DNA from: Zingiber officinale
Lineage: Eukaryota; Streptophyta; Magnoliopsida; Zingiberales; Zingiberaceae
DNA: 64,000 nucleotides
Assembly: GCF_018446385.1 (NCBI RefSeq)
Contig: NC_056000.1
Coordinates: 48,392,722 to 48,456,721, forward strand
Direction: 5' to 3'
Both the position numbers and the translations under genes were made by a program. Position 1 is the first letter of the stretch, and every line of letters begins with the position of its first letter. This document shows, one piece after another, positions 23,978 through 37,082 of this stretch. The notes beneath the pieces were generated by a model. The model searched no databases. It was given only the letters and a program-made list of their open reading frames with translations, and was not told where the DNA came from.

Positions 23978-26570
23978 TTCTCCCCCACTAATAAAAATTT
24001 GGTCCCCAAATTTCGTTATCTACCATCAGCAAGTACTAACAACAGCTAGAAAGTATTAAATGTTGAACGGTAAATTAATCCATATACCTCAAGTAAAAAG
24101 ATGGGGATATCGAGCTCAGATCGTATCCTCGAGCTCCCAAGAAGCCTCCTCGTCCGTATGGTACTACCATCCGACTTTAACAAGCCGGATAGTCTTGTTC
24201 CACAACTGACGCTCCTTCCGATTTAATCCGTACCGGAATCTCCTCATAAGTGACGTCAGGCTGAACTGGAACTGAGATATCTGTCAGCACATGCGTCGTG
24301 TCGGATAGGTATCTCCTCAACACAGACACATAGAACACATCGTACACGCCTACCAAGGACGGTGGTAGTGCTAGCCAATAAGCTACCGCTCCAATCCTCT
24401 CCAAGATCTGGAAAGGTCCAATGTATCGCGAAGCTGTCTTACCTCTAAGGTCAATCTCTTCACCCTTTTCGTGGGTGAAACTCGCAGAAATACATGGTTG
24501 CAAATGGAGAACTCTAAGAGTCTCCGACTCCGGTCAGCATAACTCTTCTGGTTGTCCTGCGCCTCTGGCATTCTCCGTTTGATAGTACGGACCAACTCTA
24601 CCTCATGCTGAGCTCTATGAGGTCCCAACAACTGGGCCTCCCCATCCTCATCCCAGAGGGTGGGTGTCCGACAAGACCTACCATACAACACTTCAAACGG
24701 TGACATCTGGATAGCCAAATACAACCGTTGTTGTAGGCGAACTCTACCAATGGCAAATGGTCCTCCCAACTGCCTCCAAAATCCAATACACAAGACCTTA
24801 GCAAGTCGTCTAGAGTCTGAATGGTCCGCTCTAACTGTCCATCTATCTGCGGATGGAAAGTTGTACTGAAACAGAGTTGCGTGCCCAAGGCCTGCTGCAG
24901 ACTCTATAAAAAACGAGGCGTGTACCGGGGGTCTCTATCCGAAATAATAGTCAACGGGACACCACGTGATCTGATGATCTCCCAGCAAAACAGATCTACC
25001 AATCGATCCAGGAAATCAGTCTTCCGGATTGCTGACGAGTGCATGGATTGGGTTAATCGATCAACGATTACCCAAATCGCGTCATGGCCTCGTCATGTCC
25101 TCGACAAACACACCACAAAGTCCATGATAATGTGTTCTCATTTCCACTCAGGAATAGAAATCTGTTGAAGTAATCTAGCAGGTCTCGAGTGCTCAGCCTT
25201 CACCTGCTGATAAACAAGATATCTAGCTACAAAAATCTGCGATGTCTTTCTTCATTCCATTCCACCAATAGGAACGCATCAAATCTCGATACATGCGGGT
25301 CCCGCCTGGGTGGACCACAATTCGAAAGTGATGAACCTCCTGAAGTAGCTCCTGTAAGACCGGATGAGACTGAGGTATGCATAATCTGCCTCGGAAGTAT
25401 ATAATACCCTCCTCGTCTCGTGTGAACTCGGTCTGCTGCCCGGAAGCTATCTGGCTGCCTATAAATTTCCAATGTTGATCACCAGCCAGGCCTATCGGAT
25501 CCTCGTCCTGATCGACGACTAAGCAACCATGGTAACAAGAATACCCTGCTCTGTCCGTCCCTGCTCCTCAAGGTCTAATTCGAAGAAACCATGAACCAAG
25601 TCTGTAACTGAAACTCGGTGGCAAGCCAAAGTCCCTCTGGACTTCCTGCTGAGTGCATCAGCAATCACATTAGCTTTCCCCGGGTAATAGCTAATGGTGC
25701 AAATTGTAATCTTTCAAGAATTCCATCCTTCTCCTCAGTCGGAGATTTAGTTTCTTTCTAAGTGAACAGATATTTGAGACTCTTATGGTCGGTGAGAATC
25801 TCAAATGTAATACCGAACAGATGCTGCTGCCAAATCTTCAAGGCAAAATTATGACGGCCAGCCACAAGTCATGTACTGGGTAGTTCTCCTCCAAATCCTT
25901 CAACTGCCGAGAAGTAGAAGACTACCCTGCCGTACTGCATCAAACAGCGCCCAAACTCTGTAGAGATGCGTCGGTATAGAGCACGAATCCGTCATCTCCA
26001 GAAGGTATAACCAACAATCGGAGCCGACACCAGTCTCCGCTTCAGCTCTTGGAAGTTGGTCTTGCCATCCTCAGTCCAAGTGAACTTCACGCCTTTCCTG
26101 ATCAGGTGTGTAAGTAGCATAGCAATCCGTGAGAAACCCTCAACGTATCTCTGGAAATATCGAGCCAAACAAAGAAAGTTGCGAGCCTCTTCTATAGACT
26201 CCGTCTACTCCCAACGGTATCAACCTCGATCTCCTGTGGAACCACGGTATACTCCTACTGGTCACCATGTGTCCCAAAAATCTCACAGAAGACAATCCCA
26301 AAACGCACTACTGAACTTCGCATATAGATGTTCCCATCGAAACATATCTTGAACTATGCAAAATAGTGTGCGTGACTCACCGCGGATCCGAAATAGATCA
26401 CAACATCGTCAACAAAGACAATGGAAACCGATCCAAACATTCTGGGAATACCAAAATCATCAAGTCTTTGAAAACATCTAAGGCTCCGCAAGCCCTAATG
26501 GTAAAACCGAGACACATAATGTCCATATCACAGACATTCCTAACCATAAGATTTCTGATAATAAATCAGA
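23978..26570 (-). pseudogene. Tekay-type pol remnant: reverse transcriptase, RNase H, integrase
   Basis: Read on the minus strand with many frameshifts: RT end with FVDDVVIYF near 26400 (altered YVDD box), the RT/RNase H connection with KGVKFTWTEDGKTNFQELK near 26070, the RNase H motif [12 protein letters not shown] near 25770, the zinc region with KAEHSRPARLLQQ near 25180, and the integrase with IWVIVDRLTQSMH, ISDRDPRYTPRF and [15 protein letters not shown] (24890-24800). The ORF 24503-24177 is the integrase C-terminus (YIGPFQILERIGAVAYWLALPP, residues also reading VFYVSVLRRYL). This order and the motifs fit the Tekay/Del chromoviruses. The stops and shifts show that the copy cannot make a working enzyme. 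Confidence 0.85.
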
Positions 26571-28599
26571 AATCTAATCACCAACAACATAAATCACCTA
26601 AGAATAGATCCTCTAGTGTGAGAGCAACGCTCCATCACACAAAAATACCACATATATGGGAGCAACGCTCCATCACAAGAAATCCTCCATATGTGGGAGC
26701 AACGCTCAACCCCAAATAATCTGAAATAGGTATCTGTAATAAATCTGGGAGCAATGCTCCGCTATAAACAATCCGCAATATGTGGGAGCAACGCTCCACC
26801 ACAAACAATCCATAACATGTGTAGGAGCAACACTCCACCACAACCAATACATACGTGCCCAAGGCACCTAACTATCCAGCTAGAGACTGCACGAGATCTC
26901 TCTACCACAGATCACTGTAGGTAGCCTAGGGTATAACACCCAGTAAGCAAATCAAATCCATAGTCAACTCTATCATCATCCTAGTGGGTCGGTCATCCAC
27001 TAATAGGAGAATTAGTTGATAGGGTAATACAACCAATAACAATAATGTAGACACTCAACATTCTACATTCAACATAGGTAGAATCATCATGATGCTACCA
27101 ACCATACACCTGGCACACGTGCACACACAACATATGTATAATCGACATAATCCTCTAATTAGTACACACCAAACATACTCACAACAAAGGTATAAACCAT
27201 CGTGATACCTCCAACAATGCATACCGAACCCATGTGCACATATCAATATAGGTATAATCGACAATACACCTCAAACAACATTCACTTGACATATATACAC
27301 CTATGCCAAGAGTATAATCAACATATACTTCCAATAAAGCATACTAAACTCAGGTGCACTCGCAAATCAAACCTAATCAACAAGATACTTCTAATAAGAC
27401 ACTCACACCCATCTGCACATACCACGACACAGATTTAAATCGATAAGATACCTCCAATAAAACAATCAGACACGGGTAAAATCTACTAGAAACCCACAAC
27501 AATCAGAACTAGAAAAGTATACCCACAATAATCATCATCTGGACAAATATACACCCACTACATGCAATTTAAATTGTCCATCATAATACTCCTACAACAC
27601 ATAATAATCATATGTACACCACATAGATATGCAGAATCAGCATATTTAATCCAATCAACCTGATATTCCATATGCTACCTTCTATGTTATCCAACTAGGT
27701 GCATACACTCTAAAATAAAAGTCCACATGAAATAGGATACATCGATCCTCTACAAACTGACCAAACCGATAATGGTATACGGCTAATTCAGTCTTTTCCA
27801 CGTCAGTACGAGTCATGTACCCAAATGTACTCTAGATAACTAACTAAGCACAAATAATCAAAAGATTCGAATCTCTAAAAATAGAGTATGACTGTCCTCT
27901 ACTAATCAAACCAACAAAACTAAATCAGTCATCTACTAACTAATCAAGAATACCTTAATCCTCCACAAGCAACTAAGGTATCTCAATATACGACTACCCA
28001 AATCAACAAATGTAAATCAGACTTCTACTAACCAATCTAACAAGAGTAAACCAATATTTACTGATGAAATTAACTAAAATAACATGGTATACTACTAGCT
28101 AGGTCAACATAAAGATATAGATACTATCCACTACCCAGCTAATAATAGCAGAGGCTGGTATGTGCCTCGATCTTCTAACCAACTAATCGTAACAGAAACC
28201 AAAACTACTGGGGGTATGACATGTAAAATCACCAAAGTCTATAATCCTTAATCTCTATTAAGGTCCACCATAATCAGTGATTTACCTAACACATGAAATA
28301 TATGCTATATCAACTCGACAGGTACTAATAAAGAATACTAATACATGTCATAAACGGTAACAGTGAACATGGCATATACTAACCAAAAAGGTAGGATAAC
28401 ATATACCAACATACCTCCTATAGCTTGGAGATGTCCTACTGCTCCCAGGTCCCAAAACCCGAAAAGTCACATCGAGAAGACCAAAACACGAAATCTGAAA
28501 CACAGGAAAATAAGACTCGTAAGCCGAGCTCTAATACCAAATAAATTGGTATCAGATAAATCTCAAAAATCTAGAACACATAGCAAGTATCGTATACCT
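26571..28599. repeat. Gag-less interior of the Tekay element with degenerate minisatellites
   Basis: No gag, zinc knuckle or protease can be read in any frame. 26619-26840 holds six copies of a hairpin-forming motif GGGAGCAACGCTCC at 26621, 26658, 26695, 26747, 26783 and 26823, spaced about 36-52 bp. About 27060-27480 holds degenerate units of about 65-75 bp with GGTATAATCGACA and ATACCTCCAA. The remainder is A-rich sequence. Confidence 0.55.
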
Positions 28600-28611
28600 G
28601 CTCTGATACCA
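28600..28611 (-). promoter_or_regulatory. Primer binding site of the Tekay-type element
   Basis: The minus strand reads TGGTATCAGAGC, six bases after the U5 end of the right-hand LTR, which makes that LTR the 5' one. Confidence 0.85.
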
Positions 28612-28617
28612 CTAAAT

Positions 28618-31600
28618 TGTCACGCACCAGAGGAGTCCCTGTCCGAAGAAATTTCGGCAGCACCTCCCCTATACGGGTGACAATCTGAAGCATTTCTACA
28701 GGTATAATATACATCAGCACAGGCGGCTGGAATATACACACAACCACGCAGTTATATATATATCATCAGCCCACACGGCTGGAACAAAACCAACACAACG
28801 GAAAATGACAGAAACCCAATACAAACCAAAGCACAAATACTGCTAGCCGGCTAGGCTTACACCACATAACAACACAGTACTCCGGAAACAAAATCGGAAC
28901 ACAAAGCCAAATACACACATACTATATACCACAATAAACATAAATAAAATGCGAAGACTAGTCTTCTAATATGACGTGGGGACCGGTAGTCAGGATACTC
29001 CAAGCGACTCCATAAATAACCTGATACCTGAAAAAAATAGTGTCCACGGGGGTGAGTTCAACAACTCAGCGAATACCAATAGACACGCCTAGTAAGATAT
29101 ATCTAACAGCAATAAACATGGAATACAACTTCCTAATCATATATAGGAAAAATGCAAGACTGAAAGGCAACTGAGGAAGCTGTACTCACCAGGAACTCCT
29201 ATCCAGAACAAAAGGGTCGTCAAACCAGATACACAATATGCCTCCTGTATGCATGTCAAACAAATGCATCCACCAAAATGCAGCATATAAGTGCAGCAAA
29301 CACAAGCAAATAAATGCATATGATGTCAATGACATGGTCACCCCTGACGCCAGTCAGTCATCTCACACACAATGGTGAGACTGAGTGGGTAGGGATGTGA
29401 CAACCGTGCACTCTGATGTCACTGCTCCTGATGAGTGACCAAATGGACGGGATGCTGTCAGAGTACACACATACACCTACCCCAAATCATAAATAGGGGA
29501 GCGCAATACTCTCAACTCCCAATACACCATGACGGGGAAGGATCCCTGACGTGCTACCACGCTGCATCACACTACCCATGAGTGGACCAACGGAGTACCG
29601 AACAGAGCAAAACTAACGTGCTACCACGCTGCGTCACACTACCCATGAGCGGACCAACGGAGCACCGAACAGTGATGAAACTAGCGATATGCTCTACAAT
29701 AATGGAGCAGCCTATCACGCAGCATACAATCATGCGAATGGTGCACGAAACTAAGCATGACAATATCCTGAACCAAATCCACATATATATATAAAAATGT
29801 GTACCCTAATACAAGTAAGTCAAATCCACAGATCTAGGGTATACAGGCCCTCTATGGTATAACAACCTAGGTCCTGAACATATCCACCTCCATAAAATAT
29901 GTACCAACAATGTACATGGATCAAAGCAAAAGGTCTAGGTACACAGATCAGATATGATAGAAAAACATAGGTATTAGATAATCTAGATTCACATGCCAGA
30001 AAATAAAATCCAAAACCTAGTACTAACCTTAGTAAGGTATGGTATGTCACTTACTCTAGAACTAAGGTACTCATGGCAATAATCACGAAACATAAACATG
30101 GATACATAACAAACACCCAACAGAATATGCTATGGGTAACAAACAGTAACATACCAAAGGCAAACATGATTGTTGCTTGTAGCTATAAAATACTATGCAT
30201 ATCAAATTGACAACATCATAAAAGATAAATCAAGAGGTACCCGCCTTTAACTGTAGATCATGTCCAGAAATCCTACGTTGAGACGCTCGTTCCAAAACAA
30301 AATCCTACGATCACATATGGTATGATATCACTAGTCAAGTAAGAACTAGTTAGCTAAATTCATCATAAACCAAATAGCTAACTTATCCCAATCTGAATCA
30401 GAATCTATATATTAATTCCATTTCAATTATCAACCCCAAATCTGGTAGTTAACCAATCTCATTAATCCTATTATGTTTAACTCAATCCATAACCTCTTAT
30501 CATTCCACAACCCAATGTGTAGCTCAATTAAATTTAACTATTCCACAGCATCTAGTTAACAACTACACCTTTCCAATTTGAATCTACATTCATGTATAAA
30601 TCAACAACAACTTACCCAAATCAATGCATTCCATTGCTATCTCATAGCCGGAGAAAGTTGTTGTTGTGAATGTCCAAACCAAGTATCCTACATTACAATC
30701 ATCACAGTAACATCTTAACATTAGATCTAATTCCACCATAAATCCCAATATCTGAAATCATCCCAATTATGGCACAACAACCTCCTTACTAAAAGGAGTC
30801 TTACCTTTGCTTGACACGTGATCCAGATATCCCGATCCATATTCATCTATTAGATTACCTTACGGTTGGTTACAGTCGAAGGCACTGCTTCTTTTCCATC
30901 TCTGCCGGAGGATGATCTTGAATACTCCTAGATCCGGTGAGAAAGCGTCGTTGGACCTCCTTGTTCCAAATATGGTGATGAGAAGGGGAAATCGGGTCTA
31001 GGGCTAGGGCACAGAAGGCTGCGAGCAAGCATCAGAGATGTTGGCCGTCGGTGATCGGGTCGTGGCGGTGGGCTTCGGCTAGGGCACGGCGTGCTTCCCT
31101 GATCTTGGCCGAGGACAAGCCAATGTGGCCGGCTTGAGCAGAGAAGTCGGTGAAACTGCATCTCTGCGAGGAGGAGACGGTAGGACCAATGGTCGACCGA
31201 CGGTAGTGGATCAGGGGGAACACTCGGCGACGTCGGGTAGTAAAGAGGAAAAAGGAAGGCGGCGTCGGAGATTAGGGCACCGAGAGGGAAGAGGGAGAGG
31301 AAAGGCGAAGCTCAGCCGCCGGCTCTCTGGTCCCTGGCATCGTCGGCGTCGGCAGAGGAGAGGGAGGAACCGACGGTTTGCGGCGCCGGTTAGGGCACGC
31401 GTGAGGGAAAGAGATGAAAGCTCGGCACGCACAGGTTTGTGGGGGAAAGGGAAACGGCGTGTAGGGAGAAAGAAAAAGAAAATAGAAAAATGAATAAATA
31501 AATTCAACTTTTCCTCACTTAAATGGGGTAGCCTAAATAGGCTTTCCCCGGGCCTCATTTTTATCCACGTAAACTCATCCATACGGTCTCCGAAAAATTC

Positions 31601-31667
31601 CAAAAATATTTCTAAAAATTTCAGAAAATTCCCTTATCATTATTCGCCATTTTTTCGGTATTTTACA
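28618..31667 (-). repeat. 5' LTR of the Tekay-type element (3050 bp)
   Basis: This is a near-copy of 20926-23977 with scattered substitutions. The first 110 bp on the plus strand differ more (for example TGTCACGCACC against TGTCACGCCCC). Confidence 0.9.
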
Positions 31668-31672
31668 AGTAT

Positions 31673-32281
31673 TGCATATAGGTTTCTGATTATTAAATCT
31701 GAAATTTCTGGAATAGATGCAAATACTATTGTAGAACTTCGTGATGCTACATTTTTTGAGGATATATTTCCTATGAAGACGAGAACACCTCAATCTATAT
31801 CTAGTATTCCTACTAGAGATAAGCCTGTTTCCGAAGAGACCCCATTATCCGTAGAAGGTATACCTTCCTCAAGTCACTCTATACTAGATGAATCTAGTGA
31901 GTGTACAGAACTGAGGAGAAGCAAGAGGCAACGTGTGTCTACAGATTTAGGCCAAGACTTTATCACCTATAATATAGAAGGTGACCCTGTGACATATAGA
32001 GATGCTATGGCTTCTCCTGAAGCTAAGCACTGGAAAGAGGCCATTAAAAGTGAAATGGACTCGATTATCTCTAATGTCACTTGGGAGTTGGTAGATTTAC
32101 CTCCTGGGTGTAACACTATAGGATGTAAATGGGTGTTTAAAAGAAAACTAAAACCTGATGGGTCAGTAGATAAATTCAAAGCCCGCCTAGTTGCTAAGGA
32201 ATTTAAACAGAAAAAAGGGATTGACTATTTTGACACTTATTCTCCTGTTACTAGAATTACTATAATCCGAGTGTTGATAGC
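31673..32281 (+). pseudogene. Copia gag-pol, part 2: integrase end and start of reverse transcriptase
   Basis: The frame resumes with AYRFLIIKSEISGIDANTIV after the AGTAT duplication. It passes through a Ser/Thr-rich linker and the RRSKRQR motif, then enters the RT with HWKEAIKSEMDSI, GCKWVFKRKLKPDGSVDKFK and RLVAKEFKQKKGIDYFDTYS. It ends at the Tat insertion in RITIIRVLIA. There is no stop in this piece. Confidence 0.9.
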
Positions 32282-34304
32282 TGATCCTGTCCGAATGCTG
32301 AATCAACGGACGCCGGGCACGGGGCGCTCTCCGACTGCTGACGTGGATCTTCGACTAGTGTCACGAAGCTCCGGTGAACCTGCACAGAAGTCGGGCTGGG
32401 AAGGGGTTCCCGGCGGTGACCCTCCGACGCTCAAGTCAGGTAAGCAAGTGGTGGAAAAAGTGTTGGTGCGGGAAGCATCCGACGATCGAACCTAAGTTTT
32501 GATAATGGCAAAGGATTCAAAGTTAAGGTGCTTTGTTTTCTGACAGCTTTTGCTGAGTATTTCAGGAAAGTCCTAACTGCGGTTAGGCAAGGTAAAAACC
32601 TAGGGGGTGGTAACCCTAGGTCATAGGGGGTGGTAACCCTATGCGGAAAGCCTTGGCAGGTCGATGGCTTCAGGCAAAAGTCCTAGGGGATGGTAACCCT
32701 AGGTGGAAAGTCCTGGTGTCGCGAACCAGGTGAAAGTCTGGCGGCGGTGGGCGGATGTTCGTGAGAAGTCCGAAGCATCAGTGCCGAGCAAAAGTCGATT
32801 GATCCGGAGGATCGTCTTGGCAATAAATCTCCTAAGTGGAGTAGGTGAGGCGCGTTCCCGTAGGGAACAGAGGCGTCGGGTCGACCTAGGGTTTCCGTGA
32901 AATCCAAGCCGACCCGGATAGTCGGAGGCTGTCATAATTTCATATTCATACTATTATTTTGTGTTAACTTTGTGTTGCGGTATTTTGGATTAACATACTT
33001 GCGGTACCAAAACACAAAGAAGAACTCGGATGAACGGTCCGAGGCGCCTCCATAGAGCTTGGAGGCGCCAAAGGCCAGCGCAGCAGACTGGAGGCGCCTT
33101 GGATGGAGTTCAAGGCGCCTTGGACCGGAGGTTGAAGGCGCCTTGGATAGACTGAAGGCGCCTTGAACCAGATAGAGTTCGACCAGGTCAGTGTTGATCC
33201 ACGCGGGTGACTCGGCTCGTTCAAGGCGCCTTGGTGAACAGTATAAGGCGCCTTGAACCCCCTTTATAAGGGGTCTCGACCAGCAGCTTCAAATATCTTC
33301 TTCCAAGTGAACTATCTGCTACAAGCTGCCTACGAGACGATCCCGAAGTGCTGCAACGACACCCCGACAACCCGGAGCTTCAGATTTAGTCCTTTGTTGT
33401 CGGTATAATCTTTTATTGCTTTGAATTGTAATTAGTTTGTAATAGTTTTTACGAGCTTATAGTTATTGCCCACGGAAAGCGATCAAGGATCGCGGGCCTT
33501 CGAGTAGGAGTCGATCAAGGCACCGAACGAAGTAAGTCCCCCTGTCCCTGTGTGCTCGCGTTCTTATTTTCCGCTGCGTTTTAATTACTCGAGTGTTTTG
33601 ACAAAAGCATACCGGACACTATCTAAAGCGTCTCGATCCAACACAAAGGTGTTGAACGCGTACCTCCGGCGAAGTATGAGGCTCTTTATATAGAGCGGTG
33701 AAAGAGCTCCTGCACATCCACCGAGGCGCATACGTGTCCGCAGCCCATGCCTCGGTATGTATCTGTCAGAAAGCTTACCTGACGCCATACTGCTACAGTC
33801 CAAGCATGTCCCTGATGGGACAGCGGAACCCCCTGTTATAAGATTTGAAGTATGGTCTACACGTGAAACATACTTGCTGTCAGAAAAAAGGGGTGTCCCT
33901 TGTCCTTTTCCCCTTCACTCCAGATATGTCGTCCGTCCGGCCAACTTCAGCGACATCCGGTCGGACGTATACGGTTGTTTACTTGGGGAGATTCTCAATC
34001 ATGTGCTTTGCGGAGACTGTTAGCAGTATGTTACCTGGTGGCTTTGGCAGAGTGTGTCGTCCGCTCGGCCTTCCGCTCTTGTCCACTGAGCGCCGGAACC
34101 CTGACTCCCAACAGGGCACCTTGAACTATCAACCACCGGCGCGGTCGGCCTGCCGGTCAGACCCATCCCTCTCCGGACGTTAACACCGCCGGGCAGCCGG
34201 TCGGCCGGTCGGCTCCATCCCTCTCTGGACGGATATCTGCCACTTTGACTTCCACGTGGCGTTGACTTTACCGGACGGGGTCCCCGGTTCTTACCACCGG
34301 ATCA
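32282..34304 (-). repeat. Left 3' LTR of the palindromic Tat element, split by a solo copia LTR
   Basis: On the minus strand it starts TGATCCGGTGGTAAG at 34304 and ends GGACAGGATCA at 32282. Without the 1183-bp solo LTR it is about 840 bp, against 753 bp for the right copy. The surplus is mainly an extra GC-rich segment at about 34115-34225. A TATATAAAG box lies at about 33688-33696 on the minus strand. The polypurine tract is at 34305-34318. Confidence 0.88.
32461..33643 (+). repeat. Solo LTR of Sirevirus-like family A (1183 bp)
   Basis: It begins TGTTGGTGCGGGAAGC and ends CTCGATCCAACA, matching the LTR at 4725-5971 in reverse orientation. The flanks AAAAG and CAAAG agree at four of five bases. 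The uninterrupted sequence is visible in the right arm near 38770-38800. AAGGCGCCTT palindromes cluster at 33040-33255, followed by TTTATAAGGGG at 33272. No internal element sequence remains, so it is the product of LTR-LTR recombination. Confidence 0.88.
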
Positions 34305-34670
34305 CTTGCCTCCCCTTCAAGTCTAGTCGAAGGAGGCGAATGGTCCGACTGACTGGACTGCGAATCTAGCCGAGCGGCTCCTCCATGCTACCATCCTCCG
34401 ATCGGCTAACCGCAGAGATGGCCTTAAGCGAATTAACAATAGCACTCACCGGATCTCCTCGTGCTGTGCGCCAATCTTCGACATTAAGGTTGAGCATGCT
34501 TTCATTAAATGCTCCGAATGGTCGAATGCCACGTGGCGCACTACCATCAGCGTACGGCGGCGGTGGCATGGTGTTTTGATGTGATCGAAGCGATTCGAAA
34601 TGGACGGCACGATGCACACTTTGATTCCCGTGACCTGGATCCGACGGTGGAGGCCGCCCGGCCTCCACCC

Positions 34671-34677
34671 TATAAAT
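34671..34677 (+). promoter_or_regulatory. TATA box of the antisense ORF
   Basis: TATAAAT lies 264 bp upstream of the ATG at 34941. The right arm has the damaged equivalent (CCCTATAAC in reverse) near 37935. Confidence 0.4.
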
Positions 34678-34940
34678 TCTTCGTTTTCTTCTCTTTCTCT
34701 TCTCTGCCTCCGCGACTTCGACCCCTACCCCCAACGCTTTGGAGCTCCGGCGATTCCTCTTCTGCTTTCCGACGACCTCCGGTGCCTTCTTTCCGCTCCT
34801 TTCTTTTTTGTAAGGTTCTCCCCCTTCCTTTCTTGTTTCCGGTGCTCTTTACATTTCTTTCTTCCGTTTTTGCTCCTGGATACTATTCCGGCGATCTCTT
34901 CTTGTTTCTGTCCTTTTTCCTGGCCTCCTTCACTCGGTCA

Positions 34941-37082
34941 ATGGCTAGCTCTTCGCACCCCGAAGACCAGTCTCTCGGCCCATGGTACACCACCATGCAG
35001 TCCCGATTCGACCAGCGTGATTTTGATATCCTGACAGACAATTTCGAAATCCCCGAAGATTTTAAACTTCTGTTGGCCGGTCCTTCCGCTCGGCCGCACA
35101 GGCCGCCGCGCGGAGCCTTCTGTGTCTTCCGCGACCAATTTACCGCCGGTCTGCGGTTCCCTGTACATCCTTTCATCCTAGATGTTTGTAATTATTTCGG
35201 TGTGCCGCTCGGCAGTCTAGTACCCAACACCTTTCGTCTCCTTTGCGGTGTTGTTGTTTTGTTTAAGATTCACAACATCCCCCTCCAACCGGAGGTCTTT
35301 TTTTATTTTTATTACCCCAAGCAAGCCGAACCGGGCACCTTTATGTTCCAAGCTCGACCCGGCTTAGTCTTCTTCAACAAGCTACCTACTTCCAATAAAC
35401 ATTGGAAGGATTATTTTTTCTACATCCGTATGCCCGATCGGGCCAACTTCCCGACCTAGTGGCAGGTCAGCTTACCCCCCACTCCCGAGCTGAAGAAATT
35501 CAAGACCCGACCGGACTATCTCCACGCTGCAAATATACTAGCCGGTCTGCGACTTGACATCAACAAGCTTCTTCACGAAGGGGTGATGTACATCTTCGGC
35601 CTGAGTCCCATACGGACTCCTCTTCCGACCGGCTTCGGTAAGAACTTTGCTTGAGCATTTGCTTTAATTGCTAACTGATTTCTTTTCTTTCCCTTGCAGT
35701 GGATATCGTCATGGATTCGGTGATGGCCGACGTTTTGAAGAGAAAGGCGGCAGCGCTAGAAGCCGTGATGGCCCAAGAAATGGAAGCGTTGGGTATACAG
35801 CCGGTCGAATCCCACGAAGGAGAGAGCGGGACTCAAGCTGAGTCGGCCGCTCAAGCTTCTCAGCAAAACGTGGCCAGCGGAGCCACCCCCCTTGGAGAAC
35901 CAACTGCCCTCGAGGAAGGTTCCGCTCGGGAGGAGGAACAGCCTTTACAAAAGAGGCGCCGAGTGGAGACTCCCCTGCGGTCGGCTACCTCCGCGGTCCA
36001 ACCATCCGAGCGGGTCACTGCGACTGCTCGGGGCAAGGCGCCAGAGGCCGAAACCATTTCGTCCGACCGGACGCCTTCTGAATGGGACGAGCCAGCCGCG
36101 CCAATTGAGGCTATTCCAATCAGCACTCTTCCGCCCGCTCGTCAACCAGTCCAACGCTCGACCATTCATTCGCAGTTCTCGATGCCGGCTTCTGATCCCC
36201 TCCCGACAGCCGGTCGGACGACCCCCGGTCATGGTCGCACCATTCGGGTCACTCTTCATCTCCCGACTGAAGAGCTGCTGCCATAGGCCGACCAACCGAC
36301 TGCACCCGAGCACACTATCACCCTGAAGGGGCCTCTCGCCGAGATGTGGGCCGACGCTCGGGCACGCGTCGCCCTGATCCCCATCAGGAATTTGGCTAAT
36401 AGCCATATGCAGCAGGCTACGGGGGTAAGTTTGTAATCTACCAAGTTTTGTCTTCATTCCTCCCGATCGGCCAATAACAGCTTCTAATTCCTCTCGTCAG
36501 AGATGGGTAGAGGAAATCGCGATTTCCAACCGCTTGGCCTTGGTGGATGAAGAGCTGCGGCAACTGAAGGCAGCGGTTGGTCCATCCGGCCCTCAAGGAC
36601 CGTCTTACTCCGAGCTGCAGAAGGAGCTGAAGAAGGCTCAAGATATGCTGGCGGCCAAACAGAAGAAAACAGCCGATCAGGCCCATGCCTTGGCCGAGTC
36701 CGAGCGACAAGTTAAGTCGCTCGACACAAAATTAACCCTGGCCACGACTCGAAAAAATACGGCCATCTCCGATCTGGAGAAAAAGAACGTGGAGGCTTGG
36801 GGCCTGGAGCTGAAGGTAAAAGAGCTGATGGAGCAGCTCAACAGAGAGAAGGCGGGCCGCTCGGCTGACGCGGAAGAGCTTAAGAATCTGAACGAGGCCC
36901 TCACTGGCTCCCAGGCGGCTTTCAAAGAATATCAGGATGCCGAGCCGAGTCGAGTCGCCGCTCTACGACAGGGCTACATCCGTCGGAGCTCGACGGTCTT
37001 CCGCTCGGACGTTTATAGACGCCGGCTCGTCTCTCGATATTTAACGTCGGAGCTCGACGGTCTTCCGCTCGGACGTTTATAG
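34941..37082 (+). pseudogene. Antisense ORF of the Tat element, three exons, Transposase_28-like domain
   Basis: The ORF reads away from the 3' LTR, antisense to the element. Likely exons are 34941-35637, 35700-36424 and 36501 to about 37082; both introns (62 and 76 bp) are GT-AG and keep the frame. Exon 1 contains a domain resembling the family named putative gypsy-type transposon (Pfam Transposase_28): FRDQFTAGLRFPVHPF, PNTFRLLCGVVVLF and FKIHNIPLQPEVFFYFYY. Exon 2 is acidic and Pro/Ser-rich, and exon 3 is a predicted coiled coil (ELQKELKKAQDMLAAKQKK). A TAG at 35457-35459 (the right arm has CAG) and another stop near 36286 inactivate it. The end is uncertain because a triplicated 64-bp unit begins at 36982. 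The role of such ORFs in Tat elements is not known. Confidence 0.65.

Larger units (their letters stand above)
20926..31667 (-). mobile_element. Ty3/gypsy chromovirus (Tekay/Del-type) inserted in copia integrase
   Basis: The ends are TGTCACG and TTTTACA with a perfect 5-bp duplication AGTAT (20921-20925 and 31668-31672). The LTRs are about 3.05 kb each (20926-23977 and 28618-31667), close to identical by eye after a more variable first 110 bp. On the minus strand the 5' LTR is the right one, followed by a tRNA-Met primer site. The 3' LTR is the left one, preceded by the polypurine tract TTAGTGGGGGAGAA. The 4.6 kb interior keeps only decayed pol on the minus strand, and no gag or protease is recognisable. 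Confidence 0.93.
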
